From NCBI RefSeq assembly GCF_024653915.1, contig NZ_JANLGY010000022.1:1-64000 (forward strand): a stretch of DNA of 64,000 nt, read 5' to 3'. Source of the stretch: Sulfuricaulis sp. Its GTDB lineage: Bacteria; Pseudomonadota; Gammaproteobacteria; Acidiferrobacterales; Sulfurifustaceae. Below the pieces are notes generated by a model that searched no databases, was not told the DNA's origin, and saw nothing but the letters and a program-made list of their open reading frames with translations. Below are positions 26,316 through 34,775 of the stretch, piece after piece; position 1 is the first letter of the stretch; each line of letters opens with the position of its first letter. The translations under genes and the position numbers were made by a program.

Positions 26316-26753
26316 ATGGCAACCAAAAAGAAAGCCAAAACCAAAGCGAAAAAAAAGAAAGCCCCGGCCCGTAAGATTGTGGCGCGCAAGAAAGTCGTAA
26401 CTAAAAAGAAAACCACATCCAAGGCCAAGTCCGCGCCCAAGGCGAAACGTGTTACCACTCGCAAGCCCGCCGCGATGCCAAAACCGGCGGCGCCGCCAGG
26501 AATGGAACGCATCGGTGTCGTCACGCATTACTTCAACCATCTATCAGTCGCGATCCTGAAACTCGAGAAAGGCGCCCTGCGCGTGGGAGATCTCATTCAT
26601 ATCAAAGGCCACACCAGCGACTTCCCGCAGCCGGTCGATTCGATGGAAATCGACCACGTGCACGTGAACGAGGCGCGTCCCGGCCAGTCCTTCGGACTGC
26701 GCGTCAAGGAACACGCTCGCGAACATGACGTCGTTTACAAGGCCAAGTCCTGA
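26316..26753 (+). CDS. Lys-rich protein with EF-Tu domain-2-like fold
   Basis: This 145-aa protein has two parts. Residues 1-62 are almost all K, A, T, R and P (MATKKKAKTKAKKKKAPARK and onward), like histone H1-type tails. Residues 65-145 resemble the translation-factor beta-barrel (EF-Tu domain 2): RIGVVTHYFNHLSVAILKL, LRVGDLIHIKG, and GQSFGLRVKEHAREHD. The barrel is found alone in small 'elongation factor-like' proteins. A GGAGG site lies 8 nt before the ATG at 26316. Nucleic-acid or ribosome binding is an inference from charge and fold. Confidence 0.75.
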   Translation: MATKKKAKTKAKKKKAPARKIVARKKVVTKKKTTSKAKSAPKAKRVTTRKPAAMPKPAAPPGMERIGVVTHYFNHLSVAILKLEKGALRVGDLIHIKGHTSDFPQPVDSMEIDHVHVNEARPGQSFGLRVKEHAREHDVVYKAKS

Positions 26754-26929
26754 CGAGTTTTTCGTCGACGGTTTTCAATCTCCGCGCAATAGCCGACAAA
26801 CGGCTCGGCTACGCCGTCCAGCGTGGCGTGGTGCCCTTGCCGAAAGCCGCCGTTCCACCGCCACACAAATATTCATGCTAGTTTTATTTATACATCCGCG
26901 ACGGCAGGACGCCGTCAGGGAGGATGCTT

Positions 26930-27769
26930 ATGGAACGATTCTGGAAACATCTGCGTATCGGTCGACGCTGGCTGCTGAATGGTTGGCAGCTGTTCATGCG
27001 CAATCCCTGGCTCCTCGGCGGCATGGGGTTGACGGCGGCAGTAGTGCTCGCCGGGCTTGCACTGATCCCTATGATCGGCGGCCTGCTCATTGCGCTGGTC
27101 GCGCCCATCATGCTTTCCAGTACTTACGTTTCCCTCGATGCCATCTATCGCCAGAACATGGTCTTGCCAGTCGAGCTGCGTCTGCCCGCACTGAAGCAAT
27201 CGCCACGACAACTGCTGGATATCTTCCGAGACGATAAGCGGGTGTTGCCGACAGCCACAGCATGCCTGCTCAGTGTCACCACCGTACTGCTGATTCACCT
27301 GCTGGTGCGGCTGGTGGTGGGCGAGGTCTGGGTGGCCAACTGGTCGAACCTCGATCACCTGACTTTGTTCGGGATACTCGCACTGGCGTTGCTTGTCTTC
27401 GTACTTTACGTCCTGCTCGCGGCGTCGCTGATTTATGCGCTGCCACTCACCTTCCTGCGTGACGAACCGCTGCTGCCTTCGCTACGGCAAAGCCTCAAGG
27501 CCAGCCGGCATTTCACGATTGCTCTGCTGATGCTGCTGGGCGTGTTGATCCTGCCCTTCTTTCTCGGCGTTATAGCCGCCAGTTTGTCACTATGGGCAAG
27601 CTACCTGCTGTGGCTCGTCATCGGATCAATCACTCTGCCGGTGGTATCCGCCAGCTTGTACTGCAGCTACCACGACATCTTCAGCGCGCGAGACAACTGG
27701 AAGCCCGTCGACAGACGCCAGCAGACCAGTGTTGTGGTGCCCGATGAAAAATCACTCCGGTCCCTTTAA
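26930..27769 (+). CDS. BPSS1780-type integral membrane protein
   Basis: This 279-aa inner-membrane protein has about six hydrophobic helices; the N-terminal WRWLLNGWQLFMRNPWLL segment is typical of the BPSS1780-like family, whose function is unknown. Hydrophilic linkers include LPALKQSPRQLLDIFRDDKR. An ATG at 26930 preceded by GGGAGG (at 26918) is preferred. The 170 nt before it hold nothing obvious. Confidence 0.75.
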   Translation: MERFWKHLRIGRRWLLNGWQLFMRNPWLLGGMGLTAAVVLAGLALIPMIGGLLIALVAPIMLSSTYVSLDAIYRQNMVLPVELRLPALKQSPRQLLDIFRDDKRVLPTATACLLSVTTVLLIHLLVRLVVGEVWVANWSNLDHLTLFGILALALLVFVLYVLLAASLIYALPLTFLRDEPLLPSLRQSLKASRHFTIALLMLLGVLILPFFLGVIAASLSLWASYLLWLVIGSITLPVVSASLYCSYHDIFSARDNWKPVDRRQQTSVVVPDEKSLRSL

Positions 27770-27797
27770 GCATCCAGCAAAACGTGCGAGATAATTT

Positions 27798-28076
27798 TTA
27801 ACGACGCTCGCGGTCCGGCGCCTCGACATCGTACGAACGCACCGAGGCGTTGGGCATTAACACCTTGATGCGATAACTGGTGCCGCGATCACGTTCGCGT
27901 TTCTGCGCCGAAAGCACACGTCCACCAGTGTCGCGCCGGACATTCGACACCGCCTCATCCAGCGAGGAGCGCTCGTGGCGCATTGAACGACCGTCGCGGC
28001 GTGCCTCCGCCGGAACCACCGCGATCAGCGCGAGGAATCCGGCCAAGAGGCATGTCATGAGTGGCGCGCGGCGCAT
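27798..28076 (-). CDS. PepSY-like exported protein, copy 2
   Basis: This 92-aa paralogue of the protein at 18964-19266 has a signal peptide ending VPAEARRDG, an Arg/Ser-rich stretch and the conserved half SSLDEAVSNVRRDTGGRVLS followed by SYRIKVLMPNASVRSYDVEA. Its ATG overlaps the stop of the glycine-zipper gene by one base. Unlike copy 1 it has no two-component genes behind it. Confidence 0.8.
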   Translation of the reverse strand: MRRAPLMTCLLAGFLALIAVVPAEARRDGRSMRHERSSLDEAVSNVRRDTGGRVLSAQKRERDRGTSYRIKVLMPNASVRSYDVEAPDRERR

Positions 28077-28522
28077 CAGCGATGGCGGGCGATGTCATAG
28101 CCGATGACGGTACCGATCACTGCACCGACCGCCGTGTGACCGGGGTCACCGCGTCCGATGCTGTGTCCCACTACCCCGCCGATCACGCTCCCGAGGATGA
28201 TGGGCGCGGACGAGCTGGAACGGCGCTCCGGATAATACTCATCACCGCCCCGCTCAGCGCGTGGGCTGTATTCGCGATACTCACGGCGCTCGTAGGAATC
28301 ATGGCGATTGCCATGCCCGTGATGGTTTTTGTACTTGTGCTTTTCCTTGTACCAACCGCGGTGATTACCGTTATCATGACGTGAATAACGCTCCTCCACT
28401 TGGTGTACACGCACCTCACGATAATCGTCGCGGTCACGGTCGCCGCGATCCGCCAGTACCAGCGGCGCGCTAAGCGAGGTGGCCACGGCCAGAACGGCAG
28501 CACTCAGTAACTTGCGATTCAT
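28076..28522 (-). CDS. Glycine-zipper exported protein, copy 2
   Basis: This 148-aa exported protein has a signal peptide (ending near LVLADRGDRD), a charged middle rich in D, R, Y and H, and a C-terminal glycine zipper (PIILGSVIGGVVGHSIGRG, then VGAVIGTVIGYDIARHR). The zipper is nearly identical to copy 1 at 19334-19768, while the middle differs. AAGGAG lies before the ATG at 28522. Translation is coupled to PepSY copy 2. Confidence 0.82.
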   Translation of the reverse strand: MNRKLLSAAVLAVATSLSAPLVLADRGDRDRDDYREVRVHQVEERYSRHDNGNHRGWYKEKHKYKNHHGHGNRHDSYERREYREYSPRAERGGDEYYPERRSSSSAPIILGSVIGGVVGHSIGRGDPGHTAVGAVIGTVIGYDIARHR

Positions 28523-28689
28523 GTTTGTCTCCTTCGTTGTGATTAAGAGTTACCGTTTACTTCAGCGACAAGCTTACCTACCCGTGACTGAACGCTGCCT
28601 GAACGGAATTCAGATATATCTTGTTGATTAACTTGGCTTTAAGATTTACACCGGCGAAACCATCATTACTTCTGGCGAGACTTATATTA

Positions 28690-29571
28690 ATGGGCATTGC
28701 CAAACACCCTTCTGTCGTGACGCTACCGGCCACACAAGCGCCCTATCCTTCGATAGTGGAATTCCTGTGCCGGGCTTTCCCGGGCATTTCGCGCGACCAA
28801 TGGGTACGCCGCATACACGAAGGCAAGGTACTCGGCGACCAGAACGAGCCCATCACCACGGACACGCCGTATTGCCCCTCCAAACGGATTTTCTATTTCC
28901 GGGAGGTTGAAACCGAGCCAGTCATTCCTTTCGCGGAAAAAATCCTGTTTCAGGATGACGAGCTGCTGGTAGCCTGCAAGCCGCATTTTTTGCCCGTGAC
29001 TCCCGGCGGTCGTTATGTGGAGGAATGTTTACTGAACCGCCTGCGCAGCCGAACCGGCTTGGCTGATCTTGCGCCCCTGCATCGGCTCGACCGCGAGACG
29101 GCGGGCATTATCATTTTCTCCGTCAATCCCAAAACGCGCGGGGCTTATCATGAGCTCTTCATGCGCAGAAAGGTGGAGAAAATTTATTATGCGCTGGCTG
29201 AAGTAAATCAGCCGCCGCAGGAGAATCAATGGACTGTAGAAAACCGGATCGTCCAGGGAGAACCGCGCTTCCGGATGAAAACCGTCACGGGCGCCGCCAA
29301 TGCCTGCTCGCACATTCAACTCGTGGAAATGAAAGACAACCGGGGATTTTTCCGCTTGCAGCCGGTGACTGGCAAAACTCACCAATTGCGATTGCACATG
29401 AGCGGCTTGGGGTTCGGGATCACTAATGACCGGGTTTATCCCGATCTACAGCCGGAGCGCGATGATGATTTCGACCGGCCGCTCCAGCTGCTGGCCAGGG
29501 AAATCCGATTCCATGACCCCGTCACCGGCGCAGACAGGGAGTTTCAGTCGGAACGGAAACTGGCGTGGTGA
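28690..29571 (+). CDS. RluA-family pseudouridine synthase
   Basis: This 293-aa enzyme isomerises uridine to pseudouridine in tRNA or rRNA. The catalytic aspartate is D134 in LHRLDRETAGIIIFS. Other family blocks are LLVACKPHFLPVTP and GKTHQLRLHMSGLG. The N-terminal 70 residues (SRDQWVRRIHEGKVLGD) look like an S4-type RNA-binding start. The exact target base cannot be named. The start at 28690 was chosen over 28621 because the extra residues look non-coding. Confidence 0.87.
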   Translation: MGIAKHPSVVTLPATQAPYPSIVEFLCRAFPGISRDQWVRRIHEGKVLGDQNEPITTDTPYCPSKRIFYFREVETEPVIPFAEKILFQDDELLVACKPHFLPVTPGGRYVEECLLNRLRSRTGLADLAPLHRLDRETAGIIIFSVNPKTRGAYHELFMRRKVEKIYYALAEVNQPPQENQWTVENRIVQGEPRFRMKTVTGAANACSHIQLVEMKDNRGFFRLQPVTGKTHQLRLHMSGLGFGITNDRVYPDLQPERDDDFDRPLQLLAREIRFHDPVTGADREFQSERKLAW

Positions 29572-29585
29572 GGGTACAAACAGCA

Positions 29586-29612
29586 AGGGCAGGTTCAGGG
29601 TGAACCTGCCCT
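29586..29612. terminator. Bidirectional terminator hairpin
   Basis: A perfect 12-bp stem (29586-29597 with 29601-29612) and a 3-nt loop is followed on the + strand by CTTTAT. It lies between the convergent pseudouridine synthase and small lipoprotein genes and could serve both. Confidence 0.8.
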
Positions 29613-29631
29613 CTTTATAACGACTGCCAGC

Positions 29632-29865
29632 TTATTTCTTGATCGCTTCCTTGGTGTCCTCGACGACCTCGTCGACCTTCTTGCCGGCCTTTTCCATCGG
29701 CCCTTCAGGCTTGGTCGCGTCCTCAATTTTCTCCTGGGCCTTTTCGACGGTTTGATCGATCTTTTCGCCGGCCTTCTCGGCGGGGCCTTTTTGTTCGCAG
29801 GCGGAAATTCCGGCCGCGATCAACAGACTGGCGGAGAAAATGGACAACTTTTTCAACGTAGACAT
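29632..29865 (-). CDS. Small lysine/glutamate-rich lipoprotein
   Basis: This 77-aa protein has a lipoprotein signal ending ISAC, then a highly charged repeat-like helix (GPAEKAGEKIDQTVEKA, GPMEKAGKKVDEVVED). The two repeats suggest an amphipathic, apolipoprotein-like helix lying on the membrane surface. Comparable small proteins are common in gamma- and betaproteobacteria with no assigned role. AAAGGAG lies 7 nt before the chosen ATG at 29865. Confidence 0.78.
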   Translation of the reverse strand: MSTLKKLSIFSASLLIAAGISACEQKGPAEKAGEKIDQTVEKAQEKIEDATKPEGPMEKAGKKVDEVVEDTKEAIKK

Positions 29866-30024
29866 ATGCATGCTCCTTTGCAACGAGGTTGGATGAAGAA
29901 GACCCAATGCTGAGACCTTCACTTCGAGGGGGCATGCCAGCAGGACAAGCTTGCTGCTTCGGTGGCGATCGTATTCCGCCCGATCATTATTTTCAACCGC
30001 TGAATTCCACGGAAAGTAGTTAAT

Positions 30025-31041
30025 TTACTTGCCAGCCAAATCGTTTTCGAGCACGACGCGATAGCGCGCCTTGCCGGTCCTGAGATGGGCCATGGCCTCG
30101 TTGACGTGGCTCATCGGGAAGATTTCGGTCACGGGCTCGATGCGGTGGCGCGCGCAGAAATCGAGCATCGTCCGCATGGTGGCGGGTGCGCCCGTCGGCG
30201 TGCCGGAAAGACTGTGCTGCCCGCCGATCAACGCAAACGCCGGTACCGACAGGGGTTCGGTCACAGCGCCAACGATATGCAGGCGTCCCTTGGGCGCAAG
30301 CGCGCTGAGGTAGGCGTCCCAATCCATTTCCACGGCGACCGTGGAAATAATGAAATCGAGCGAACCGGCAACCTTTTTCAATTGTCCCGCGTGGCACGAG
30401 TTGACGGCATGGTGTGCGCCCATCTGCAAGGATTCATCGCGCTTGGCGTCGGTGGACGTGAAGGCGGTCACCTCGCAACCCCACTTGTTAAGGATTTTCA
30501 AAGCCAGATGGCCGAGGCCGCCGATGCCGATCACGCCAACACGCTGCGTGGGCCGCACGTCGTACTGCACCAGCGGATTGAACACGGTGATGCCGGCGCA
30601 CAACAAAGGACCCGCCTTCATGACATCGAGCCCGGCGGGCAGCGGCGTGGCCCACATGGCCTGACAGCGCACCTTGTCGGCGAATCCGCCATGGTGGCCA
30701 ACGATGGTCTGCTCGGCATGCGCGCACAGGTTGTGGTCGCCGCGCAGGCAAGCATGGCAGGTCTGACAACTGCCGCTGAACCAACCGAGCCCGACCATGT
30801 CACCGACCTTGATATGCCTTACGTTTGCGCCAACTTGTCCGATCTTGCCGACGACCTCATGACCGGGCACCAGTGGGTACTCGCTGTCGCCCCACTCGTT
30901 ATCTACCATCGACAGATCCGAGTGGCACAGGCCGCAGGCGATGACATCGATTTCGACCTGATCGGGACCGAGCACGCCGGGATCGTACTCGATGCGTTTC
31001 AGCCGGCCTTTGGCTTTGTGGACCGCGTAGGCGTTGATCAT
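30025..31041 (-). CDS. Zinc-dependent alcohol dehydrogenase (YahK/Ahr-like)
   Basis: This 338-aa medium-chain dehydrogenase probably reduces aldehydes with NADPH. Catalytic zinc ligands lie in ACGLCHSD and VPGHEVVG. Structural zinc cysteines follow the C-x2-C-x2-C-x7-C pattern in CQTCHACLRGDHNLC. The nucleotide motif is VGVIGIGGLGHLAL. Length and motifs fit the cinnamyl-alcohol/YahK branch. Its start overlaps the TlpA-like gene's stop by 4 nt. Confidence 0.9.
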   Translation of the reverse strand: MINAYAVHKAKGRLKRIEYDPGVLGPDQVEIDVIACGLCHSDLSMVDNEWGDSEYPLVPGHEVVGKIGQVGANVRHIKVGDMVGLGWFSGSCQTCHACLRGDHNLCAHAEQTIVGHHGGFADKVRCQAMWATPLPAGLDVMKAGPLLCAGITVFNPLVQYDVRPTQRVGVIGIGGLGHLALKILNKWGCEVTAFTSTDAKRDESLQMGAHHAVNSCHAGQLKKVAGSLDFIISTVAVEMDWDAYLSALAPKGRLHIVGAVTEPLSVPAFALIGGQHSLSGTPTGAPATMRTMLDFCARHRIEPVTEIFPMSHVNEAMAHLRTGKARYRVVLENDLAGK

Positions 31042-31601
31042 CGGGATTCACCTGATGGCCCGCCCTGTGGCTTCAACATCCGGCGTAACTGGTCGAGGAG
31101 CCGGTCGTCGTCCCACTCACGGCCACCGATGGCACGGTGCGTAACCTGTCCGCGTGGATCAACAATGAAAGTGGTCGGCAAGCCGATCACCGGGTATTTC
31201 GCGATGACGCTACCGTCCAAATCGAGTGGCAGCGGAAATGACACCGGGTATTGCCCGGTGAAGGCAAAAACCGTGTTCTCATCCTCTCCCACGTTCACGG
31301 CAAGAATCACGATTTCCTCGCTCTTCGCTTTCTGGTGTGCGCGCTCCATGGAGGGCATTTCATAACGGCACGGCGGGCACCACGTGGCCCAGAAGTTGAG
31401 CACCACCACCTTGCCACGGTAATCCGAGAGGCGATAGGTCTTGCCGTCTTCGCCCTTCAGTGAGAAATCCGGCGCGGCGAAGGGCTTGTCCAGCGAAGGC
31501 AGCGTTTGAATCTTTCCGGTCTCGGCGGCAGCGGCAACTCCTGCGGTGAGCCACAACACAAGCGCCGCAAACCTGCATAGTATGTCCATTCGCTCGCTCA
31601 C
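31038..31601 (-). CDS. TlpA-type periplasmic thioredoxin
   Basis: This 187-aa thiol-disulfide oxidoreductase has a signal peptide (LCRFAALVLWLTAGVAAAAE) and a thioredoxin fold with active site NFWATWCPPCRYEMPS and cis-proline segment VIGLPTTFIVD. It likely works as a periplasmic reductase. The start is either a GTG at 31601 that overlaps the previous stop (GTGA) or an ATG at 31589; both keep the signal. It is the middle gene of a three-gene overlapping operon with an unknown periplasmic protein and the dehydrogenase. Confidence 0.88.
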   Translation of the reverse strand: MSERMDILCRFAALVLWLTAGVAAAAETGKIQTLPSLDKPFAAPDFSLKGEDGKTYRLSDYRGKVVVLNFWATWCPPCRYEMPSMERAHQKAKSEEIVILAVNVGEDENTVFAFTGQYPVSFPLPLDLDGSVIAKYPVIGLPTTFIVDPRGQVTHRAIGGREWDDDRLLDQLRRMLKPQGGPSGESR

Positions 31602-32206
31602 AATTCACCAGGCTTGAGATGAACGTCGGGTGCGCAACGTACGGCCTTGAGGCGTGCCGTGCGCTGCTTTCCATCCTGGCGCCACACGACATCGAGATCA
31701 AAATCGGCGCCGGGCTTGAGACCGAAGAGCGTCATGCCCCAGTTGTAATCACCCGGGCGATAGGTCTGGCGGGTAGGCAATAGCGACCACTCAAACGCCA
31801 GTTGCGCGGCTTGTGGTGCCTTGCGCGCGAGCCATTCCTTCTGCCAGTCTTCGCGCGTTTTCAGGCCGCGGCGCACGCCGGCCGCGTGCACCGCCCAGTC
31901 GCGCAGGCTGTATTCGATGGTGCCCGGCTCCGACGAAGCTGAAATATTCTTGAACACGGTCTGAAACACACAGCTCTGCGCGATCAACTCCGAGTCTTCC
32001 ACCGAAAAACCGCGCGCCTGGAAGAATCCACGTGTCTGGTCCGGCAACCGCTGCACCAGCCGGATCGAAATGCCCGATTCGACGATCTCCCAATACGGCA
32101 GACGCGCCTCTTCATCGGTACCGGTGTTGACCTCTGCCGCCACGGACGCGGCCGTCAACAGCATAAAGACGGATGTAATAACTAATTGTGTGCAAGCCCT
32201 GAACAT
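31598..32206 (-). CDS. Hypothetical periplasmic protein
   Basis: This 202-aa exported protein has a signal peptide ending ASVAAEVNTG. I do not recognise the family. It has two cysteines in the mature part (QSCVF and VRCAP) that might pair. The final section includes YNWGMTLFGLKPGADFDLDV, giving a beta-rich impression. Overlap with the TlpA-type gene suggests a shared role in a periplasmic redox process (inference). Confidence 0.7.
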   Translation of the reverse strand: MFRACTQLVITSVFMLLTAASVAAEVNTGTDEEARLPYWEIVESGISIRLVQRLPDQTRGFFQARGFSVEDSELIAQSCVFQTVFKNISASSEPGTIEYSLRDWAVHAAGVRRGLKTREDWQKEWLARKAPQAAQLAFEWSLLPTRQTYRPGDYNWGMTLFGLKPGADFDLDVVWRQDGKQRTARLKAVRCAPDVHLKPGEL

Positions 32207-32335
32207 TTTTTCTCACATAATCTGATCCGAGTGCATTTATACTACGGTCAGTCTCCTTGCCCAAAAGGTTTTCGTACTTCGACACGAGACGCTGGCACTA
32301 ATCGGCAATGTTTAAACACGGGATAATATTTTTCT

Positions 32336-32845
32336 ATGGCTATTAATTGGCTCGGTTTGAGGCGAAACAAGCCTGATGCGGCCACACTCCAGGCAATTTA
32401 TATCGCCTCGACAGCGGGGGAACCGATGATGTCGGTGAGCGACATCGAGGCCATTGCGAAGCGTGGCCTGAAGGGCGATCGCTACAGCGAAGATCGCGGC
32501 CACTGGAAATCGATCGATGGCTGCCAGGTCACGCTCATCACCGAACACGATCTGGAACAGGCGAAAAAGACCGAGGTCGAGTTCCGGGAAGCACTGGATA
32601 ACGGCAGCCACCGACGCAATCTGGTCATCGCAGGGCTGAAAACGAAACATCTGGAAGGGAAGGAATTCCGTATTGGCTCAGCCGTGTTCCGCTACGACAA
32701 ACCCCGCCCGCCGTGCGCCTACCTCGATCAGATTGCCGGCAAGGGCATGTGCCGGGCGTTGAGCCACAACAGCGGCGTTTGCATCCGCGTTATTACCGGC
32801 GGCACACTTGCGGTGGGAGACGCCGTGGAAATCATGGGAGACTGA
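32336..32845 (+). CDS. MOSC-domain protein
   Basis: This 169-aa protein consists mostly of one MOSC domain, related to the sulfur-carrying C-terminal domain of molybdenum cofactor sulfurase. The conserved cysteine appears in KPRPPCAYLDQI, and the beta-barrel segments GLKGDRYSEDRGHW and NLVIAGL are typical. It may carry persulfide or bind cofactor. It lies 4 nt before a pyridine-nucleotide disulfide oxidoreductase and begins a run of sulfur-related genes. Confidence 0.85.
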   Translation: MAINWLGLRRNKPDAATLQAIYIASTAGEPMMSVSDIEAIAKRGLKGDRYSEDRGHWKSIDGCQVTLITEHDLEQAKKTEVEFREALDNGSHRRNLVIAGLKTKHLEGKEFRIGSAVFRYDKPRPPCAYLDQIAGKGMCRALSHNSGVCIRVITGGTLAVGDAVEIMGD

Positions 32846-32849
32846 CCGC

Positions 32850-34265
32850 ATGAGCGAAGAACTCGACGTGATCATCCTCGGCGCCGGCACCGCCGGCCTG
32901 TCGGCGCTACGCGAGGTCAGGAAGCGCACGCAACGTTTCGTCATCGTCAACGACGGGCCGTGGGGCACCGTGTGTGCGCGCGTCGGCTGCATGCCATCCA
33001 AGGCACTGATCGAGGCCGCCAATGCCTACCACCGCCGCACGAGTTTCGCGGAATTCGGCATCACCGGTGCCGAAAACTTGACGGCCGACATCCCCGCGGT
33101 GCTGCGGCGCGTGCGCCGTTTGCGCGACGACTTTGTGCGCGGCACCCTCAAGGCCACCGACGATCTGGGCGAGCGCGCCATCTCCGGCCGCGCGCGCCTG
33201 CTCGGTCCCGGCCGGGTGGAAGTGAACGGCCGCGAGCTGCGCGCGCGCCATGTCATTATCGCCACCGGCTCGCGCCCGGTGGTGCCGGCGCCGTGGCGGG
33301 CGCTGGGCGAGCGGCTGCTCACCAGCGACACGCTGTTCGAACAGGAAAACCTGCCGGCGCGCATCGCGGTGATCGGCCTCGGTGCCATCGGCGTCGAGAT
33401 CGCGCAGGCGCTGTCCCGGCTCGGCGTGGACGTGGTCGGATTCGACGGCGCGCAAACGGCCGCGGGCCTGAGCGATCCCGCGGTCAACAGCGTTGCCACC
33501 GGCCTGCTGCGGCGCGAGTTCCCGCTGCACCTGGGCGCGAACGCGGAACTCGCCGCCGCCGGCAACGGCGTGCGGGTGCGCGCCGGCGCTACCGAGATCA
33601 CGGTCGATCGGGCGGTGGCCGCCCTCGGACGGCGCCCGAACATTGACGACATCGGACTCGAGACACTCGGCGTCGAGCTCGACAAGCGCGGCCTGCCGCC
33701 GGTCAACCGCGGCACCCAGCAGGTGGCCGACCTGCCGGTGTTCCTCGCCGGCGACGCCAACGGCCACGCGCCGTTGCTGCACGAGGCGGCCGACGACGGC
33801 CACATCGCCGGACTCAACGCCATGCGGCCGACGCCGGCCTGCTTCGAGCGCCGCACGCCGCTCGCCATCGTCTTTTCCGATCCCAACATCGCATCGGTAG
33901 GCCGGCGCTTTCAGGAACTCGAGGACGGAAGTTATTTCACCGGTGAGGTGCGTTTCGAAAACCAGGGCCGGGCGCGCGCCGCTCAGCGCAACCACGGCAT
34001 CCTGCGCGTCTATGCCGGACGCGACGACGGCCGGCTGCTCGGCGCCGAGATGTGCGCCCCCGCCGGTGAGCACCTGGCGCATCTGCTGGCGCTCGCGATC
34101 CAGCGCGCGTTCACGGTGCGCGAGTTGCTGCGCCTGCCCTTCTATCACCCGGTGCTGGAAGAAGGGCTGCGCACCGCGCTGCGCGACCTGGCGGCGCAGC
34201 TGCCGCCCGCCGGCGAATCGGATCTCGCCGCCTGCGAAGCGCTCGGGGCCGAGGCGCTGGAGTGA
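32850..34265 (+). CDS. Dihydrolipoamide dehydrogenase-like flavoprotein
   Basis: This 471-aa class-I pyridine nucleotide-disulfide oxidoreductase has FAD motif LGAGTAGLSAL, redox pair C42/C47 (VCARVGCMPSK), NAD motif VIGLGAIGVEIAQ, second FAD motif VFLAGDANG and C-terminal interface YHPVLEEGLRTAL. The histidine-glutamate dyad appears as H-P-x3-E-E rather than the common H-P-T-x-S-E. It could be E3 of a lipoate-based sulfur oxidation system or an SthA-like enzyme. Very strong G/C third-position bias begins here and runs to about 36 kb. Confidence 0.85.
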   Translation: MSEELDVIILGAGTAGLSALREVRKRTQRFVIVNDGPWGTVCARVGCMPSKALIEAANAYHRRTSFAEFGITGAENLTADIPAVLRRVRRLRDDFVRGTLKATDDLGERAISGRARLLGPGRVEVNGRELRARHVIIATGSRPVVPAPWRALGERLLTSDTLFEQENLPARIAVIGLGAIGVEIAQALSRLGVDVVGFDGAQTAAGLSDPAVNSVATGLLRREFPLHLGANAELAAAGNGVRVRAGATEITVDRAVAALGRRPNIDDIGLETLGVELDKRGLPPVNRGTQQVADLPVFLAGDANGHAPLLHEAADDGHIAGLNAMRPTPACFERRTPLAIVFSDPNIASVGRRFQELEDGSYFTGEVRFENQGRARAAQRNHGILRVYAGRDDGRLLGAEMCAPAGEHLAHLLALAIQRAFTVRELLRLPFYHPVLEEGLRTALRDLAAQLPPAGESDLAACEALGAEALE

Positions 34266-34283
34266 CGCGGGGCGCAAAAAATC

Positions 34284-34314
34284 CACGGAAAATTAATGGA
34301 AAAAATTTTCCGTG
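34284..34314. terminator. Inverted repeat after the flavoprotein gene
   Basis: A perfect 11-bp inverted repeat (34284-34294 with 34304-34314), AT-rich in the middle, lies 19 nt after the flavoprotein stop and 95 nt before the damaged YeeE-like gene. It may be a terminator or an operator for the downstream sulfur genes. Confidence 0.5.
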
Positions 34315-34408
34315 CTCCGTATTGAAAACCGGTAAACCCGATCTTACTCTGCATGGCTTATTCGTGTTGCGAACGTATTGAACCAAATCGCTCAAGGAAG
34401 TCACACCC

Positions 34409-34773
34409 ATGATGGACGTATCGATGGAAGGTTTCACGCCCTGGGCCGCGCTCGCCGGCGGCACCCTGATCGGGCTCGCGGCGATCTGCTGTGGCGCGTG
34501 CTGTTTTTCTTCGGCCTGCTCACGGGCGGTCTGGTTACGTTGTGGTGGTGGCCGGCGGCGCTCGACATCCGTATCGACGTCTCGACCCCGGCGGTGATTC
34601 TCGCCGGCCTGCTGGTTGGGCTCGGCGCCCGCATCGGCAGCGGCTGCACCAGCGGCCACGGCGTCTGCGGCGTCGGAAGGCTGGCGCCGCGTTCGATCGT
34701 GGCGAGCGCGGCGTTCGTGTCGACCGCCATGCTCACGGTATACGTGGTGCGCCACGTGCTCGGGGGGATCTGA
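34409..34773 (+). pseudogene. YeeE/YedE (PmpA-like) sulfur transporter half, deleted and frameshifted
   Basis: The N-terminus reads normally in one frame (MEGFTPWAALAGGTLIGLAA), then continues in another frame as DLLWRVLFFFGLLTGGLVTL and on through GSGCTSGHGVCGVGRLAPRS to the stop at 34773. In intact relatives roughly 25 residues, including an NGRIAGISG-type helix, separate these parts. An internal deletion of about 80 nt that is not a multiple of three at about 34480-34485 explains both facts. The Cys-containing motif of the transporter remains but the protein would be truncated. The partner gene downstream is intact. Confidence 0.75.
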
Positions 34774-34775
34774 TC

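Noticed and set aside
32907-34286. 459-codon open frame antisense to the flavoprotein gene
   Set aside because: Long antisense frames arise from extreme G/C third-position bias. The + strand frame has complete FAD, NAD and disulfide motifs, while the antisense one has none.
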